From assembly GCF_001951015.1 (NCBI RefSeq), contig NZ_CP018914.1, forward strand, positions 310,001 to 374,000: DNA of 64,000 nt, given 5' to 3'. Made by a program: the position numbers and the translations under genes. Origin of the DNA: Rickettsia rickettsii (GTDB taxonomy: Bacteria; Pseudomonadota; Alphaproteobacteria; Rickettsiales; Rickettsiaceae). Shown here one piece after another: positions 27,319 to 36,706 of this stretch; positions within the stretch are counted from its first letter, which is position 1; the number at the start of each line of letters is the position of its first letter. Below the pieces are notes generated by a model, which worked only from the letters and a program-made list of their open reading frames with translations, did not search any database and was not told the DNA's origin.

Positions 27319-28206
27319 ATGTTAATTTTACCGATAGTAAAAGGCGAGTATAAAAAAGATTATAATTTAAAACACTTAACATGGTTTAAAGTAGGCGGTA
27401 ATGCTGAAATTTTCTTTAAACCTTTAGATAGCGAAGATTTAAAAAGTTTCTTAATACAAAATAAGCAAAAATTACCTATAAAGACTTTTGGAGCAGGCTC
27501 AAATATTATTATCAGAGACGGCGGCATAGAAGGGGTCGTTATAAAACTTGGTCAGAATTTTAGTAATATTGAGTTTATAGATAATCATTTAATAGTAGGT
27601 AGCAGCTGCCTTAATTATAATTTAGCAAAATTTTGTCAAGCAAATGCTATTTCCGGTTTTGAGTTTTTAGTAGGTATTCCAGGGACTATCGGCGGCGGTG
27701 TTGCTATGAATGCCGGTGCTTACGGCTCTGAATTTAAAGATATTGTAGTGCAGATTGAAGCGATTGACTTTGCAGGAAACTTTTTAACATTCACAAATGA
27801 AGAAATCGGTTTTAAATATCGCAGTAATAATTTACCAAAGAATTTAATTATTCTCAAAGTTATTTTTAAAATAAATAAAGGCGATAGTGAAAATATATTA
27901 TTACGGATGAATGAAATAAATAACGCAAGATCATCTACACAGCCTATTAAAGAGCGTACTGGCGGTAGTACTTTTGCAAATCCTGAAGGGTGTAAATCTT
28001 GGGAACTTATTGACAAAGCGGGGCTTAGAGGCTATAGAATAGGCGGTGCTTCGATGTCAGAACTTCATTGTAATTTTATGATAAATAATGGTGATGCTAC
28101 CGCTAAGGATTTAGAAGATTTAGGTAATTTCGTCCAGCAGAAAGTATGTGAAGATAGCGGGGTTAAGTTAGAGTGGGAGATTAAGAGAATCGGACGTCAT
28201 CCCTAA
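27319..28206 (+). CDS. murB: UDP-N-acetylenolpyruvoylglucosamine reductase
   Basis: FAD-dependent reductase giving UDP-MurNAc, the substrate of MurC. From the ATG at 27319 (RBS AGGA about 8 bases upstream) the 295 residues start with LPIVKGEYKKDYNLKHLTWF, the usual MurB start. FAD-binding motifs IKTFGAGSNIIIRDGGIEGV and FEFLVGIPGTIGGGVAMNAG, the catalytic segment ERTGGSTFANPEG and C-terminal HCNFMINNGDATAKD are all present. An in-frame extension to 27052 runs through a repeat and overlaps murC; I reject it as the true start. Confidence 0.94.
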   Translation: MLILPIVKGEYKKDYNLKHLTWFKVGGNAEIFFKPLDSEDLKSFLIQNKQKLPIKTFGAGSNIIIRDGGIEGVVIKLGQNFSNIEFIDNHLIVGSSCLNYNLAKFCQANAISGFEFLVGIPGTIGGGVAMNAGAYGSEFKDIVVQIEAIDFAGNFLTFTNEEIGFKYRSNNLPKNLIILKVIFKINKGDSENILLRMNEINNARSSTQPIKERTGGSTFANPEGCKSWELIDKAGLRGYRIGGASMSELHCNFMINNGDATAKDLEDLGNFVQQKVCEDSGVKLEWEIKRIGRHP

Positions 28207-28235
28207 TTAAAAATGGCGTTGTTGCAGCTAGTTTT

Positions 28236-28371
28236 ATGTCATTCCCGCGAAGGCGGGAATCCAGTAAAACATATAAAAAACAAGTTTTTTATATGTTTAT
28301 TTTATAATATGTAACTTCTATATCAATATTGAAGTTATTTTTCTGGATCCCCGCCTACGCGGGGATGACAT
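28236..28371. repeat. palindromic repeat, family A, full copy
   Basis: ATGTCATTCCCGCGAAGGCG and GCCTACGCGGGGATGACAT inverted ends around about 95 AT-rich bases, between murB and ddl. Outer arms GTTGTTGCAGCTAG and GAGCTATGCAACAA are also recognisable. Confidence 0.9.
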
Positions 28372-28449
28372 CGAGTAGGTTTTTCGAGCTATGCAACAAG
28401 GCCACTTTTAGTTAGGAATTACAATGGATTTAATAAGAAAGGAAAAAAC

Positions 28450-29415
28450 GTGCATAAATATCAAACACATTGGGTAGAACACTCTATAGTCAAAATATTA
28501 AGTAGTACCGGTAAAAAGCATATAGCATTAATGGCAGGCGGTATGTCTGCTGAGCGTGAAGTATCGTTAGTGTCAAGTGAAGGAGTTAGTAAAGCTTTAA
28601 TTGAATTAGGATATAGAGTTACCTTTATTGATATGGGAGCGGATATTGCCGTTAGATTACAAGAAATAAAACCTGATATCGTGTTTAATTGCCTGCACGG
28701 TACATATGGTGAAGACGGTGGTTTACCAGGATTACTTAATATAATGCGGATTCCTTATACTCATAGCGGCGTGTTATCTTCAGCTTTAGCATTCGATAAA
28801 ATACATTCTAGGATCTGGTTTTTAACGAATAATATTAATATGGCAGAAAGCATTGTTGTAAATAAAAGCGATAATATAAAAAATGATCCTATGAAACGAC
28901 CGTACGTTATTAAGCCTCTTACGCAAGGTTCAAGTATTGGTGTTGAGGTGATATTTGCAGAAGACGATTTTAACTTTGCCGATTATGATTTTCCTTACGG
29001 TGATCAGGTAATAATAGAACAATATATAAAAGGGCGAGAATTGCAAGTAGCGGTATTAAACGGCAAAGCTCTTGGAGCTTTAGAGATTAAATTACTAAAG
29101 AATCGTTTCTATGATTATGAAACTAAATATACCGCAGGATTTGCTGATCATCTTTGTCCTGCTCCGCTACCTGCTAATTTATATGAGAAATTACTTATAG
29201 AATCAGAAAAAATTTATAAAACAATGAATTGTAAAGGTCCTGCTAGAGCAGAGTTTATTTTAGAAGAGCAGACAAACAAGTTATATGCTTTGGAGATAAA
29301 TACTCACCCAGGTATGATGTCTTTATCAATAGTGCCGGAAATTGCAGCTTATGCAGGGATAAATTTTACTAACTTAATTGAAGAAATTATAAAGACGGCA
29401 AGCTTTGAATCATGA
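28450..29415 (+). CDS. ddl: D-alanine--D-alanine ligase
   Basis: ATP-grasp enzyme making the D-Ala-D-Ala dipeptide of peptidoglycan. Motifs: [19 protein letters not shown] near residue 25 (N-terminal HIGH-like signature), [33 protein letters not shown], and the magnesium-binding end GPARAEFI...[12 protein letters not shown]. The start is GTG at 28450 with a purine-rich RBS (AAGAAAGGA) upstream, giving 321 residues. The stop overlaps the start of ftsQ (ATGA), so they are coupled. A dead D-Ala-D-Ala dipeptidase lies elsewhere in the window. Confidence 0.95.
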   Translation: MHKYQTHWVEHSIVKILSSTGKKHIALMAGGMSAEREVSLVSSEGVSKALIELGYRVTFIDMGADIAVRLQEIKPDIVFNCLHGTYGEDGGLPGLLNIMRIPYTHSGVLSSALAFDKIHSRIWFLTNNINMAESIVVNKSDNIKNDPMKRPYVIKPLTQGSSIGVEVIFAEDDFNFADYDFPYGDQVIIEQYIKGRELQVAVLNGKALGALEIKLLKNRFYDYETKYTAGFADHLCPAPLPANLYEKLLIESEKIYKTMNCKGPARAEFILEEQTNKLYALEINTHPGMMSLSIVPEIAAYAGINFTNLIEEIIKTASFES

Positions 29416-30215
29416 GAAAAAAAACAAGCTCCAATAAAAAAAAACAAACAAAAAAAACTAATAATATCTCATTACGCCGAAAATTAGGACTAATTTACCA
29501 AAAAGCAATATTAGGGCTTAAGATTGCTTTAATTATCTTTGTATGTCTATTTGTTTTTACAAAATATTTTGCCGGCATAAAAACCTACTTAACAACAAAT
29601 ATATACCAAACAACAACAAAACTTGGGTTTAAACTTGAGAATGTTATCATTGAAGGACAGCAAAATGTCGATGAGCCTACAATATTAAATGTTTTAAATG
29701 CGAATAAGGACAGTCCTATTTTTGCTCTTAAATTAGACGAAATTAGAAATAATTTAAAGAAAAATAAATGGATCAAGGAAGTATATGTCAGTAGAAGATT
29801 ACCAAATACGGTATATATAAAATTATTTGAAAGAGAACCTATTGCTATTTGGCAAATTAATAATCAGCTTTTCTTAGTCGATGAAGAAGGTTACGAAATT
29901 AGTAAAAATATTCAACCTTTTCCTCATTTATTACATGTTGTAGGGGAAGGGGCGAATATCTATGCAGGTACATTAGTATTAGAGCTGCAGAAATATCCGG
30001 CATTAATGAATAAAACTTCAGCTGCTGTAAGACTCGGAGATAGAAGGTGGGATTTAAATCTTAAAGGTAATATAAGTATTAAGTTACCTGAAAAAGAGTT
30101 TGAAGAAGCATTAAAATATGTCGATGCACTAAATAAAGCTAATAAGCTATTTAACCAAAATTATAAGGTTTTGGATTTAAGGGATAAGAATAAGTATTAT
30201 ATAGAGAAGTACTGA
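29412..30215 (+). CDS. ftsQ: cell division protein FtsQ
   Basis: Divisome scaffold of 267 residues: a basic cytoplasmic N-terminus ([16 protein letters not shown]), one membrane segment (about 34-54), the POTRA domain ([20 protein letters not shown] onward, about 73-145: [20 protein letters not shown]) and the FtsQ beta domain (ERE...[11 protein letters not shown]). Weakly conserved as usual for FtsQ, but the position between ddl and ftsA is diagnostic. Confidence 0.93.
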   Translation: MRKKTSSNKKKQTKKTNNISLRRKLGLIYQKAILGLKIALIIFVCLFVFTKYFAGIKTYLTTNIYQTTTKLGFKLENVIIEGQQNVDEPTILNVLNANKDSPIFALKLDEIRNNLKKNKWIKEVYVSRRLPNTVYIKLFEREPIAIWQINNQLFLVDEEGYEISKNIQPFPHLLHVVGEGANIYAGTLVLELQKYPALMNKTSAAVRLGDRRWDLNLKGNISIKLPEKEFEEALKYVDALNKANKLFNQNYKVLDLRDKNKYYIEKY

Positions 30216-30219
30216 GAAT

Positions 30220-30317
30220 CGTCATTGCGAAGAGAAACGTAGTTTCGACGTGGTACTCTTGTCAAGCATCCTGAGCTTGCTTCGTCTCATTACTTTGTAA
30301 TTCTTTGCGTAATGACG
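30220..30317. repeat. palindromic repeat, family B
   Basis: CGTCATTGCGAAGAGAAACG ... CTGAGCTTGCTTCGTCTCAT ... TTGCGTAATGACG, between ftsQ and ftsA; more diverged than other copies. Confidence 0.8.
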
Positions 30318-30342
30318 TTTTTGGAATAACAAGCATAAAAAA

Positions 30343-31578
30343 ATGAAAGAGAAAATATCAAATTTTGTTACACTTGATTTAGGTAGTAGTAAGATTGCCG
30401 TAATTGCTGCCTATATTAGTAAAAAAGGTGAAATTAAAGTAGCTAGCCAAAATTTGCATCATTCTAAAGGTATTAAATCAGGAGTTATATCAGATTTAAA
30501 AAATGCTGAAACTAGCATTGTTTCAGCAATTTACGCACTTGAAAAAGATTGCGGTAAAAATATAAAAAAAGTTATATTATCGTTATCAGGTGCCGACACT
30601 AAATCTTATTATATTAATTATACCATTAAAGTTAACGGGCAAACCGTAACGCAGCAGGATATTAAAAAGTTACTACAAAAAGCATTACTTGAATTTAAAG
30701 TTAAAAACCAAGACATTATTCATTATTTTCCTCTTGAATTTACCCTTGATAATAATTCAGTCGAGAATCCTATAGGTATGTACGGTAGAGAACTTAGTTG
30801 TGAATTACATATTATTGCTGCTAGTTCAAATATGTTATCAAATATTGTACAATGCTTCGCTAAATGTCATGTTGAAGTCACAAATATTACTCTAGCAATT
30901 TATGCTTCTGCTATTAGCTGTCTTACGAATGATGAAAAAAATCTAGGTTCGCTTATCATCGACATGGGGGATAAAACTACCTCTTTCGGCATTTTTTTTG
31001 CCGGTAAATTAATATATACGGGGCATGTAAATATAGGTAGTTTTCATATTAGCTCGGATATTGCTAAAGTCTTTGGTATTGATCTTGTTACGGCAGAGAA
31101 ATTAAAAATTTTATACGGTAATGCAATGATACCTTTATTTGAGAAAGATAGTATTATAAATATGGAGGATTTTCAGGTTGATACTCATCATACTTTAAAT
31201 ACTTCCATAACAATTTATAAATTGGCTGAGGTAATAAGAGCAAGAGCCGAAGAAATATTATCAATGGTAAAAGCCGAATATGATAAAGCAACAAAAGGGC
31301 AGGTTGAAGTTTTGAGAGTTGTAATTACCGGCGGCGGGTCTCAGCTTAGAGGACTTAAAGAGCTTTCAAATAAAATTTTTGAAAAACAGAGTAGAATCGG
31401 TAAACCGGAGATTATTGCCGGTTTTATAGAAGACTATAATCCGGCTATGTATTCAGCAACTATAGGAATGCTAAAAATTCATGCTCTAAAACAGCAAAAA
31501 GAATTTGCTCATATTAGACTTGATGCAAATAGTAGTTTCTTTAAAAAAGCTTTTGATTGGTTTAAAGAGAATATTTAG
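30343..31578 (+). CDS. ftsA: cell division protein FtsA
   Basis: Actin-like ATPase that anchors FtsZ to the membrane. Motifs: FVTLDLGSSKIAVIAAYISK (phosphate 1), the SHS2/1C domain, LGSLIIDMGDKTTSFGIFF (phosphate 2), VVITGGGSQLRGLKEL (adenosine), and a C-terminal amphipathic membrane-targeting helix SSFFKKAFDWFKENI. Length 411 is usual. Last gene of the cluster; ftsZ is not adjacent. Confidence 0.95.
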   Translation: MKEKISNFVTLDLGSSKIAVIAAYISKKGEIKVASQNLHHSKGIKSGVISDLKNAETSIVSAIYALEKDCGKNIKKVILSLSGADTKSYYINYTIKVNGQTVTQQDIKKLLQKALLEFKVKNQDIIHYFPLEFTLDNNSVENPIGMYGRELSCELHIIAASSNMLSNIVQCFAKCHVEVTNITLAIYASAISCLTNDEKNLGSLIIDMGDKTTSFGIFFAGKLIYTGHVNIGSFHISSDIAKVFGIDLVTAEKLKILYGNAMIPLFEKDSIINMEDFQVDTHHTLNTSITIYKLAEVIRARAEEILSMVKAEYDKATKGQVEVLRVVITGGGSQLRGLKELSNKIFEKQSRIGKPEIIAGFIEDYNPAMYSATIGMLKIHALKQQKEFAHIRLDANSSFFKKAFDWFKENI

Positions 31579-31613
31579 AGAGGCTGTCCGTGTTGGACTG
31601 GAAAATGCATTTA

Positions 31614-31643
31614 GTGTCATTCCCGCTTCCGTGGGAATGACAT
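31614..31643. repeat. short family A hairpin
   Basis: GTGTCATTCCCGCTTCCGTG closing with GGGAATGACAT: only the outer palindrome without the AT-rich middle. It lies just after ftsA and could act as a terminator-like hairpin. Confidence 0.8.
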
Positions 31644-31719
31644 AAAATGATCCACGCAACAATACCTACTTGAATGAGGACTTGTATTTACGCGGGCAAT
31701 ATCATTTAGAAATATTTTG

Positions 31720-32196
31720 CTAAGAATTATTATTAGGTTTTTCTCTAGAACAAATTAGTACATTCCCTTTAACTTCGATAATAAAAAGTCGGTTGCCTGT
31801 TTTTGCATCGATTTCATTTGGCACAAGGTAAGCATTCATAATAGCACCGGACCATCTTACTTGTCCTATAGTATCAGAAGAAACTGTAGCACTATAAACC
31901 TCTACCGTTTTGCCTATCATATCCGAGTAATTTTGTGTTTTATCAGTTTTATTATAAACATATTTTTTAAGAGGATAATATAATATGCAAAACCAAATAA
32001 GTGATAATATACCAAAAAATGTTATTTGATTTGTTAAGTTAACTAGAGGGTAGTTATATACAACAAGAGTGTTTGATAACGCTCCAAGCCCAAAGAATAA
32101 GAATCCAATACTTGGAACTGTAAAGAATTCAACAACTATGCAAATTATACCTATTATTAACCATATTTCGGTGAGATAATTATTTATCATGAACAT
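31720..32196 (-). CDS. NfeD-like membrane protein
   Basis: A 158-residue protein with three or four membrane segments (EIWLIIGIICIVVEFFTVPS, IGFLFFGLGALSNTLVVY, ITFFGILSLIWFCILYY) and a C-terminal OB-like domain (MIGKTVEVYSATVSSDTIGQ, VRWSGAIMNAYLVP). This is the short NfeD layout; partners are often stomatin-type proteins, but none is adjacent. It overlaps the end of the upstream cytochrome gene by 17 bases, so the pair is cotranscribed. Confidence 0.8.
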   Translation of the reverse strand: MFMINNYLTEIWLIIGIICIVVEFFTVPSIGFLFFGLGALSNTLVVYNYPLVNLTNQITFFGILSLIWFCILYYPLKKYVYNKTDKTQNYSDMIGKTVEVYSATVSSDTIGQVRWSGAIMNAYLVPNEIDAKTGNRLFIIEVKGNVLICSREKPNNNS

Positions 32197-32707
32197 AAGT
32201 TTTTAAAAATAATATTACGTCAGCTATGTTTTGTGGTTTTGAGATACCGGCAAAGGACATTTTAGTTCCTGGTGCATAGTTACTTGGTTTATGTAAGAAC
32301 GCAAATAAACTATCATCATCCCATACGCCGCCAAGTTTTGATAGAGCAGGGGAATATTTATAGTCTGCTATGCTCGCTTTTGGTCTGCCTGCTACATCCC
32401 AAAGATGCGGTCCTAGTTTATTTGGACCGTCTTTATCAAGAGAATGACACATTAAACATTTCTTGGCTATTTCACGACCGTTATCGGCGTTGGCAGTCTT
32501 CATTAATTCCGGTATATTTACCAGTGCTTGCTCTAGTGCGGTAGTATTTTGATTTGCTGATGATTCTTGAACCGCAATGCTGTAGCCGCGATGTTGTAAC
32601 TCTAGAGTGGGCTTGTATAATATATTTGCAACAAATCCAACCATCATAGCAATTAAACTAGCAAATAAGATGGCTGCAACAATTTTATTTAATTCTTTTC
32701 CAGACAT
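32180..32707 (-). CDS. cycM: membrane-anchored cytochrome c (CycM-like)
   Basis: A 175-residue class I cytochrome c. A membrane segment at about residues 10-30 works as an uncleaved anchor, a linker of 45 residues follows, then the heme site CLMCH (C84, C87, H88), the GPNKLGPHLWDVAGRP segment and the axial methionine in APGTKMSFAG. This layout matches CycM of alphaproteobacteria, which passes electrons from the bc1 complex (petABC in this window) to the terminal oxidase. The heme would be attached through the Ccm system; ccmB is at 52054. Confidence 0.92.
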   Translation of the reverse strand: MSGKELNKIVAAILFASLIAMMVGFVANILYKPTLELQHRGYSIAVQESSANQNTTALEQALVNIPELMKTANADNGREIAKKCLMCHSLDKDGPNKLGPHLWDVAGRPKASIADYKYSPALSKLGGVWDDDSLFAFLHKPSNYAPGTKMSFAGISKPQNIADVILFLKTYVHDK

Positions 32708-32819
32708 TTATTTTGTTTTTTTATTAGAATTTATACTATAATTTAAGTTGTAAGAGAAGTTAATTAAATAAATAAAAGAAAAGTTTATAAAAATATTTGT
32801 TCTTTGGAGAGAAAAATAA

Positions 32820-33890
32820 ATGTCAAAAAAATCAAGGGTTAGAAAAATATTTAATAAGTTAAAATCTTATTGGACTAGTTTTAGACAAAGTAAAATCGGT
32901 AAAATATTATTTAGCAATACTTTAAGTTATGCAGTTTCCATAGCTTCTATAGCAATTACAGTTTCTGGACTTTTTACTCCTATATCACCGATAATTATAG
33001 CTGTAGCTGTTGTTTCAGGAGTTAGCTTAGGAATTCAAGCTGTAACTGAGACTTTGAAAGTGCATGATTTGTGTAAACTTCATAAAGAGAATAATTTATT
33101 AGTACATAACAGAAATGCTAAAAATCAGCAAGATTATATATTATCATTAGAACCGAGCTTAAAAGATATTTTGACAAATGAATTATATACGCCGCAAACG
33201 GCAGGTAAGGATGCTACTCAAGATAAGTATGAGTTAAATGTAAATAAATTGAAAAGTACAGGACGAATATTTGGCAATAATTTAGGTGGAGCCGCAAATT
33301 TGGCCGCTTCTATTATTAAAGGTGCGAGCGGTAATGTGCTTGATATATTAAAAGCTACGGGTTACGGTGTAGTTACGACCGCATCATTAATTATCGACGG
33401 TCTTACTGAAAAGGAAAAAATAGAAATAAAAGCAATATTTAAATTAAATATAAATGAAGAATATAAAAAACAAGATACTCCTATGTATAAAAATTTAGAA
33501 CAATTAGAGAATTATACTAAGAATCAAGTATTGCAAACATTAGCTTTAAAAAAATTAATAATGGATAAGAATTATTGGAGTATGAATAAAGACCAAAAAA
33601 TACAAAAATTTCGAGAAATAATAGGCAGTTTTAATTCTGAAATAAAAAGAAACGGTTTAGAAGAATTTTTTAGAGAAAATAAAATAACAATGGATAATAG
33701 CAAAGAGAGCTATGTTAAAGATATTAAAAATGTAATGAATCCATTTTATGAAAATCCTAGTAAAGCCGAAGGATATAGTCCTTTAACTAAAGCTATGGAT
33801 CAAGATAAAGTTAATAATGCTGCAATAAAAAGGACAAAAAGTGAAAATTTAAAAAGGATGCAAAAAAGAAAGCGAAATTTAACAATATGA
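32820..33890 (+). CDS. orphan protein with N-terminal membrane hairpin
   Basis: A 356-residue protein I cannot assign. Residues 1-28 are strongly basic (KKSRVRKIFNKLKSYW), residues 33-52 and 54-75 are hydrophobic (LFSNTLSYAVSIASIAITVS, ISPIIIAVAVVSGVSLGIQA), and a Gly/Ala-rich stretch at about 155-190 may be a third membrane-interacting part. The remainder is helical and charged, ending in KRTKSENLKRMQKRKRNLTI. An RBS (GGAGAG) precedes the ATG. The frame is intact in a region rich in broken genes, so it is likely under selection. It is divergent from the cytochrome gene and convergent with lpxC. Rickettsia-restricted is my guess. Confidence 0.6.
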   Translation: MSKKSRVRKIFNKLKSYWTSFRQSKIGKILFSNTLSYAVSIASIAITVSGLFTPISPIIIAVAVVSGVSLGIQAVTETLKVHDLCKLHKENNLLVHNRNAKNQQDYILSLEPSLKDILTNELYTPQTAGKDATQDKYELNVNKLKSTGRIFGNNLGGAANLAASIIKGASGNVLDILKATGYGVVTTASLIIDGLTEKEKIEIKAIFKLNINEEYKKQDTPMYKNLEQLENYTKNQVLQTLALKKLIMDKNYWSMNKDQKIQKFREIIGSFNSEIKRNGLEEFFRENKITMDNSKESYVKDIKNVMNPFYENPSKAEGYSPLTKAMDQDKVNNAAIKRTKSENLKRMQKRKRNLTI

Positions 33891-33898
33891 AATGATTA

Positions 33899-34774
33899 TT
33901 ATAACTCACTGCTAGTTACAAATTTGTAAGAGGTAGTATCGCTAAATATTCTATGCAATAGTTCATTATTAAGAGCATGGCTGGTTTTGTAGCCTTTAAT
34001 TGCACTTACAATGCTAGTGCCGTTGGTATATAAATCACCGAATAAATCTAATAGTTTATGGCGAACAAATTCGTCTTCATAACGTAAGCCGTTTGGGTTT
34101 AAGATTTTATCCTGCTCATCTATTCCTATAGCATTCTCAAATGAGGCACCTTGGGCAAGCCCTTTGCTTTTCAAATAATCAACATCTCTTATAAAGCCAA
34201 AAGTTCTAGCATCCGCAATATTTTTAGTAAAAGATTCTTGATCCCTAAAACTTAGATTTTGTCTGCCTATAGCTTTACTACTAAAATCAATCGTTAAATC
34301 TACAGTCATGTGATCTGAAGGAGTACAATATAATTCACAATCTTTATGAACTACTTTTATATCTTTTAAAATTTTTAGATATTTTTTAGGAGCATTTTGT
34401 AATTTTTTTCCTGCACACTCAATCATAAACACAAAAGGTTTACTACTGCCGTCCATAATTGGTACTTCAGGACCGTCAATTTTAATAATTGCATTATCAA
34501 TGCTGCATCCCCAAAGTGCTGCCATTAAATGTTCAATTGTTGAAATTTGAACTTTATGATCATTACTGATAGTGGTAGATAACAAGGTATCGGAAACATT
34601 GAAATAGCTAGCTTCAATATAATTATTTTCAGAAGATATATCGGTTCTAATGAATATAATTCCGGTATTTTCTTTAGCGGGTTCTATAGTTAACTGGGTA
34701 CGTTTTCCTGAGTGGACCCCGATTCCGTAACAACTAACCGGTTTTAATAATGTACTTTGCTGCATTTTAGGCAT
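33899..34774 (-). CDS. lpxC: UDP-3-O-acyl-N-acetylglucosamine deacetylase
   Basis: Zinc enzyme performing the committed step of lipid A synthesis. The 291 residues start [20 protein letters not shown] and contain the zinc ligand histidine in [12 protein letters not shown], the second and third ligands in [14 protein letters not shown], and the catalytic helper in the C-terminal [12 protein letters not shown] segment. Complete and of family length. Shows that the cell makes lipid A. Confidence 0.96.
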   Translation of the reverse strand: MPKMQQSTLLKPVSCYGIGVHSGKRTQLTIEPAKENTGIIFIRTDISSENNYIEASYFNVSDTLLSTTISNDHKVQISTIEHLMAALWGCSIDNAIIKIDGPEVPIMDGSSKPFVFMIECAGKKLQNAPKKYLKILKDIKVVHKDCELYCTPSDHMTVDLTIDFSSKAIGRQNLSFRDQESFTKNIADARTFGFIRDVDYLKSKGLAQGASFENAIGIDEQDKILNPNGLRYEDEFVRHKLLDLFGDLYTNGTSIVSAIKGYKTSHALNNELLHRIFSDTTSYKFVTSSEL

Positions 34775-34848
34775 TGTAAAAATATATTTAAATATTAATA
34801 TTTAATGCCAAATTATACAAGTTATATTATGTTACAGAATATTACACA

Positions 34849-34982
34849 TATACTCGATGAACTTCAAAATTGGCTGTGTCATCCTACCAGAGTTGTGATA
34901 TTTACGTATTAAGTATACGCGCCGCTCCTCACCTTGTGGATTCCTTGCTCTTTTTGAAGTTGAGCTTCGTCTATGTTTAGTA
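34849..34982. repeat. palindromic element, family E-like
   Basis: TATACTCGATGAACTTCAAA at the left is partly complementary to TTTTTGAAGTTGAGCTTCGT near the right end. It directly abuts the family D element, the same order as the E and D elements after tRNA-Met. No gene seen here. Confidence 0.45.
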
Positions 34983-35131
34983 TAAGACTTCTTACATCAC
35001 TTGCTAATAAGGAGAAATTTGCAGGAGACACGGAACGCAGAACCGCAGCGTACACCGCAAGTAACGTGAGGATTCGAGTACCGGATCGACGTACAAATTA
35101 CCTTTATTAGCAAGTGATGTAAGAAGTCTTA
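34983..35131. mobile_element. 149-bp element with 28-bp perfect terminal inverted repeats (family D)
   Basis: Bases 34983-35010 (TAAGACTTCTTACATCACTT...) and 35104-35131 are perfect reverse complements over 28 bases. The 93-base core (CAGGAGACACGGAACGCAGA, GGATTCGAGTACCGGATCGA) is shared with copies at 13943-14094 and, in reverse, 40941-41082. It encodes nothing. The stop codon of the MFS-like gene begins at the very next base. It resembles a non-autonomous transposable element, or a long palindromic element of the Rickettsia type. Confidence 0.85.
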
Positions 35132-36280
35132 TTAAAATCTATATAATGTATACTTAATAAAATACCAAAAATGATAAGCTACAAAACTACCGACTACGGC
35201 AAAAACAGAAAATAAGAAATCACTGCCGTTAATAGTGCCGTAAGGTACATGAGATGATAAAGCTCCGGCATATGTACCGATGCTGCACATTGAAAAATAC
35301 GCAAATAAAGCTGTTCTAAGTTCGTAATCCCTAAATTTATCAATTAGTATTAAAATATTGCAAATATAAATGGATCCTAAACAACTACCGATTAGTATTA
35401 TATATAATATATTAAGGTTTTTATTAGTTCCATGAAGCGGTAGTAAAATAAAGCAGACGAGCAGAATTATAGTTAGTGATAAATTAGCCAAATATTTATT
35501 TACTTTGCTTAATATATAGCATATAGGAATTATAGAAAAACATATTGCTAGAAAAATATATTTTAGTATAAGTCTTAAATTAATTAATACTAATTCTTTC
35601 TTTAATGCAAAAGCTTCATAATACCATAATATATCCAAGGTGACATAAGCAACTACGAAGCCTGTCAATAATTGTAATTCGACATTTTTTATTAAGGATG
35701 AAAATTTGGAATTTAAATTTAATTTATGAGATGTAGGATTATAATGCAGAAATTCGGTTAGTATATTGATACAATATAACAATGCACAAATTACTATAGT
35801 ATTATTTGTCGGTGTTATAAATGGATTTAATAAATCTACCATTAAGTTTCCACCCGCCCATAACAACATTATACAAGCTAAAAAAAAATATTTCTTTTCT
35901 TTGCTACTTTCAATAATGTCTAATGTTATAGAAGTGAAATATGAAAACGTTCCAAAATTAATTACAATAAAATTAATTTTAATTAGAGTATAATTATTTA
36001 ATAAAATTAGGTTTATTGTACAAATAATTAATAAAGATAAGCTAATTAAAATAATTTTTTTATTACTTAACTTATTAATTAACTGTGTTAAGGCAAAGCC
36101 TGCGATTATCGAACCTATAAATTTAGTTTGATTGATATGATTTATTTGTTCTCCGCCTAGATTTTTATTTAGCAGTAAAAAGATTTTAAAATTATAAAAA
36201 TTTATAGCATTGATACAGGAAAAAATAAATATTCCCAAAAGTGAGAAAAAAATAGTTTTGTAATCGTTTTTTAAAGTCAT
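35132..36280 (-). CDS. MFS-like multi-pass transporter
   Basis: A 382-residue membrane protein with 11 or 12 hydrophobic segments spaced evenly and a longer polar loop after segment 6 (about residues 180-205). A loop after segment 2 (LINKLSNKKIILIS) corresponds to the usual MFS basic loop but lacks a clear GxxxDRxGRR motif. Rickettsia have many such carriers for host metabolites; no substrate can be read. Composition is very AT-rich (Ile, Leu, Asn, Lys). The stop codon touches a family D element. Confidence 0.7.
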   Translation of the reverse strand: MTLKNDYKTIFFSLLGIFIFSCINAINFYNFKIFLLLNKNLGGEQINHINQTKFIGSIIAGFALTQLINKLSNKKIILISLSLLIICTINLILLNNYTLIKINFIVINFGTFSYFTSITLDIIESSKEKKYFFLACIMLLWAGGNLMVDLLNPFITPTNNTIVICALLYCINILTEFLHYNPTSHKLNLNSKFSSLIKNVELQLLTGFVVAYVTLDILWYYEAFALKKELVLINLRLILKYIFLAICFSIIPICYILSKVNKYLANLSLTIILLVCFILLPLHGTNKNLNILYIILIGSCLGSIYICNILILIDKFRDYELRTALFAYFSMCSIGTYAGALSSHVPYGTINGSDFLFSVFAVVGSFVAYHFWYFIKYTLYRF

Positions 36281-36706
36281 AAATTAAGTGTTTGCTAAAC
36301 ATCAATACATGGTATATAACTCATAATTATAATGATTAAGATTATTATCTTAAAAATTAAAGAGATTCATAATTCCATTATTTTAAGTATATATGGATAG
36401 TTATTATATTATCAGCTTTTAATCAAGTATGGTAGTCTTATTTGTAATTTGTATATAATTATTGTTGAATTTTAAAAAAATTAATGAATTAAATAATATG
36501 AAAATATTTTAATGTAAGAAAAATAATAATATATTTTTTAGTATTTTAAAGAGGTGTTATTTGAAGTTTATCTAGAATTTCATTTTTGCTCTTTACTCAT
36601 AGATAAATTATCTATTTAAATAAATTAATACAAGATAAACAATGATTTTTCTTAAGATACAAGCATTATATTAATTATTTGTTCTTCAAGTTAGTGAGCA
36701 AGATAA
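36281..36706. other. 426-base AT-rich region without a gene
   Basis: No open frame of note on either strand. It separates the divergent MFS-like gene and rne, so both promoters should be here. A palindrome ATAGATAAATTATCTAT lies at about 36599-36615 within what is likely the rne leader. RNase E genes in other bacteria regulate themselves through their long 5' leader; whether that holds here is not visible. Confidence 0.5.
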
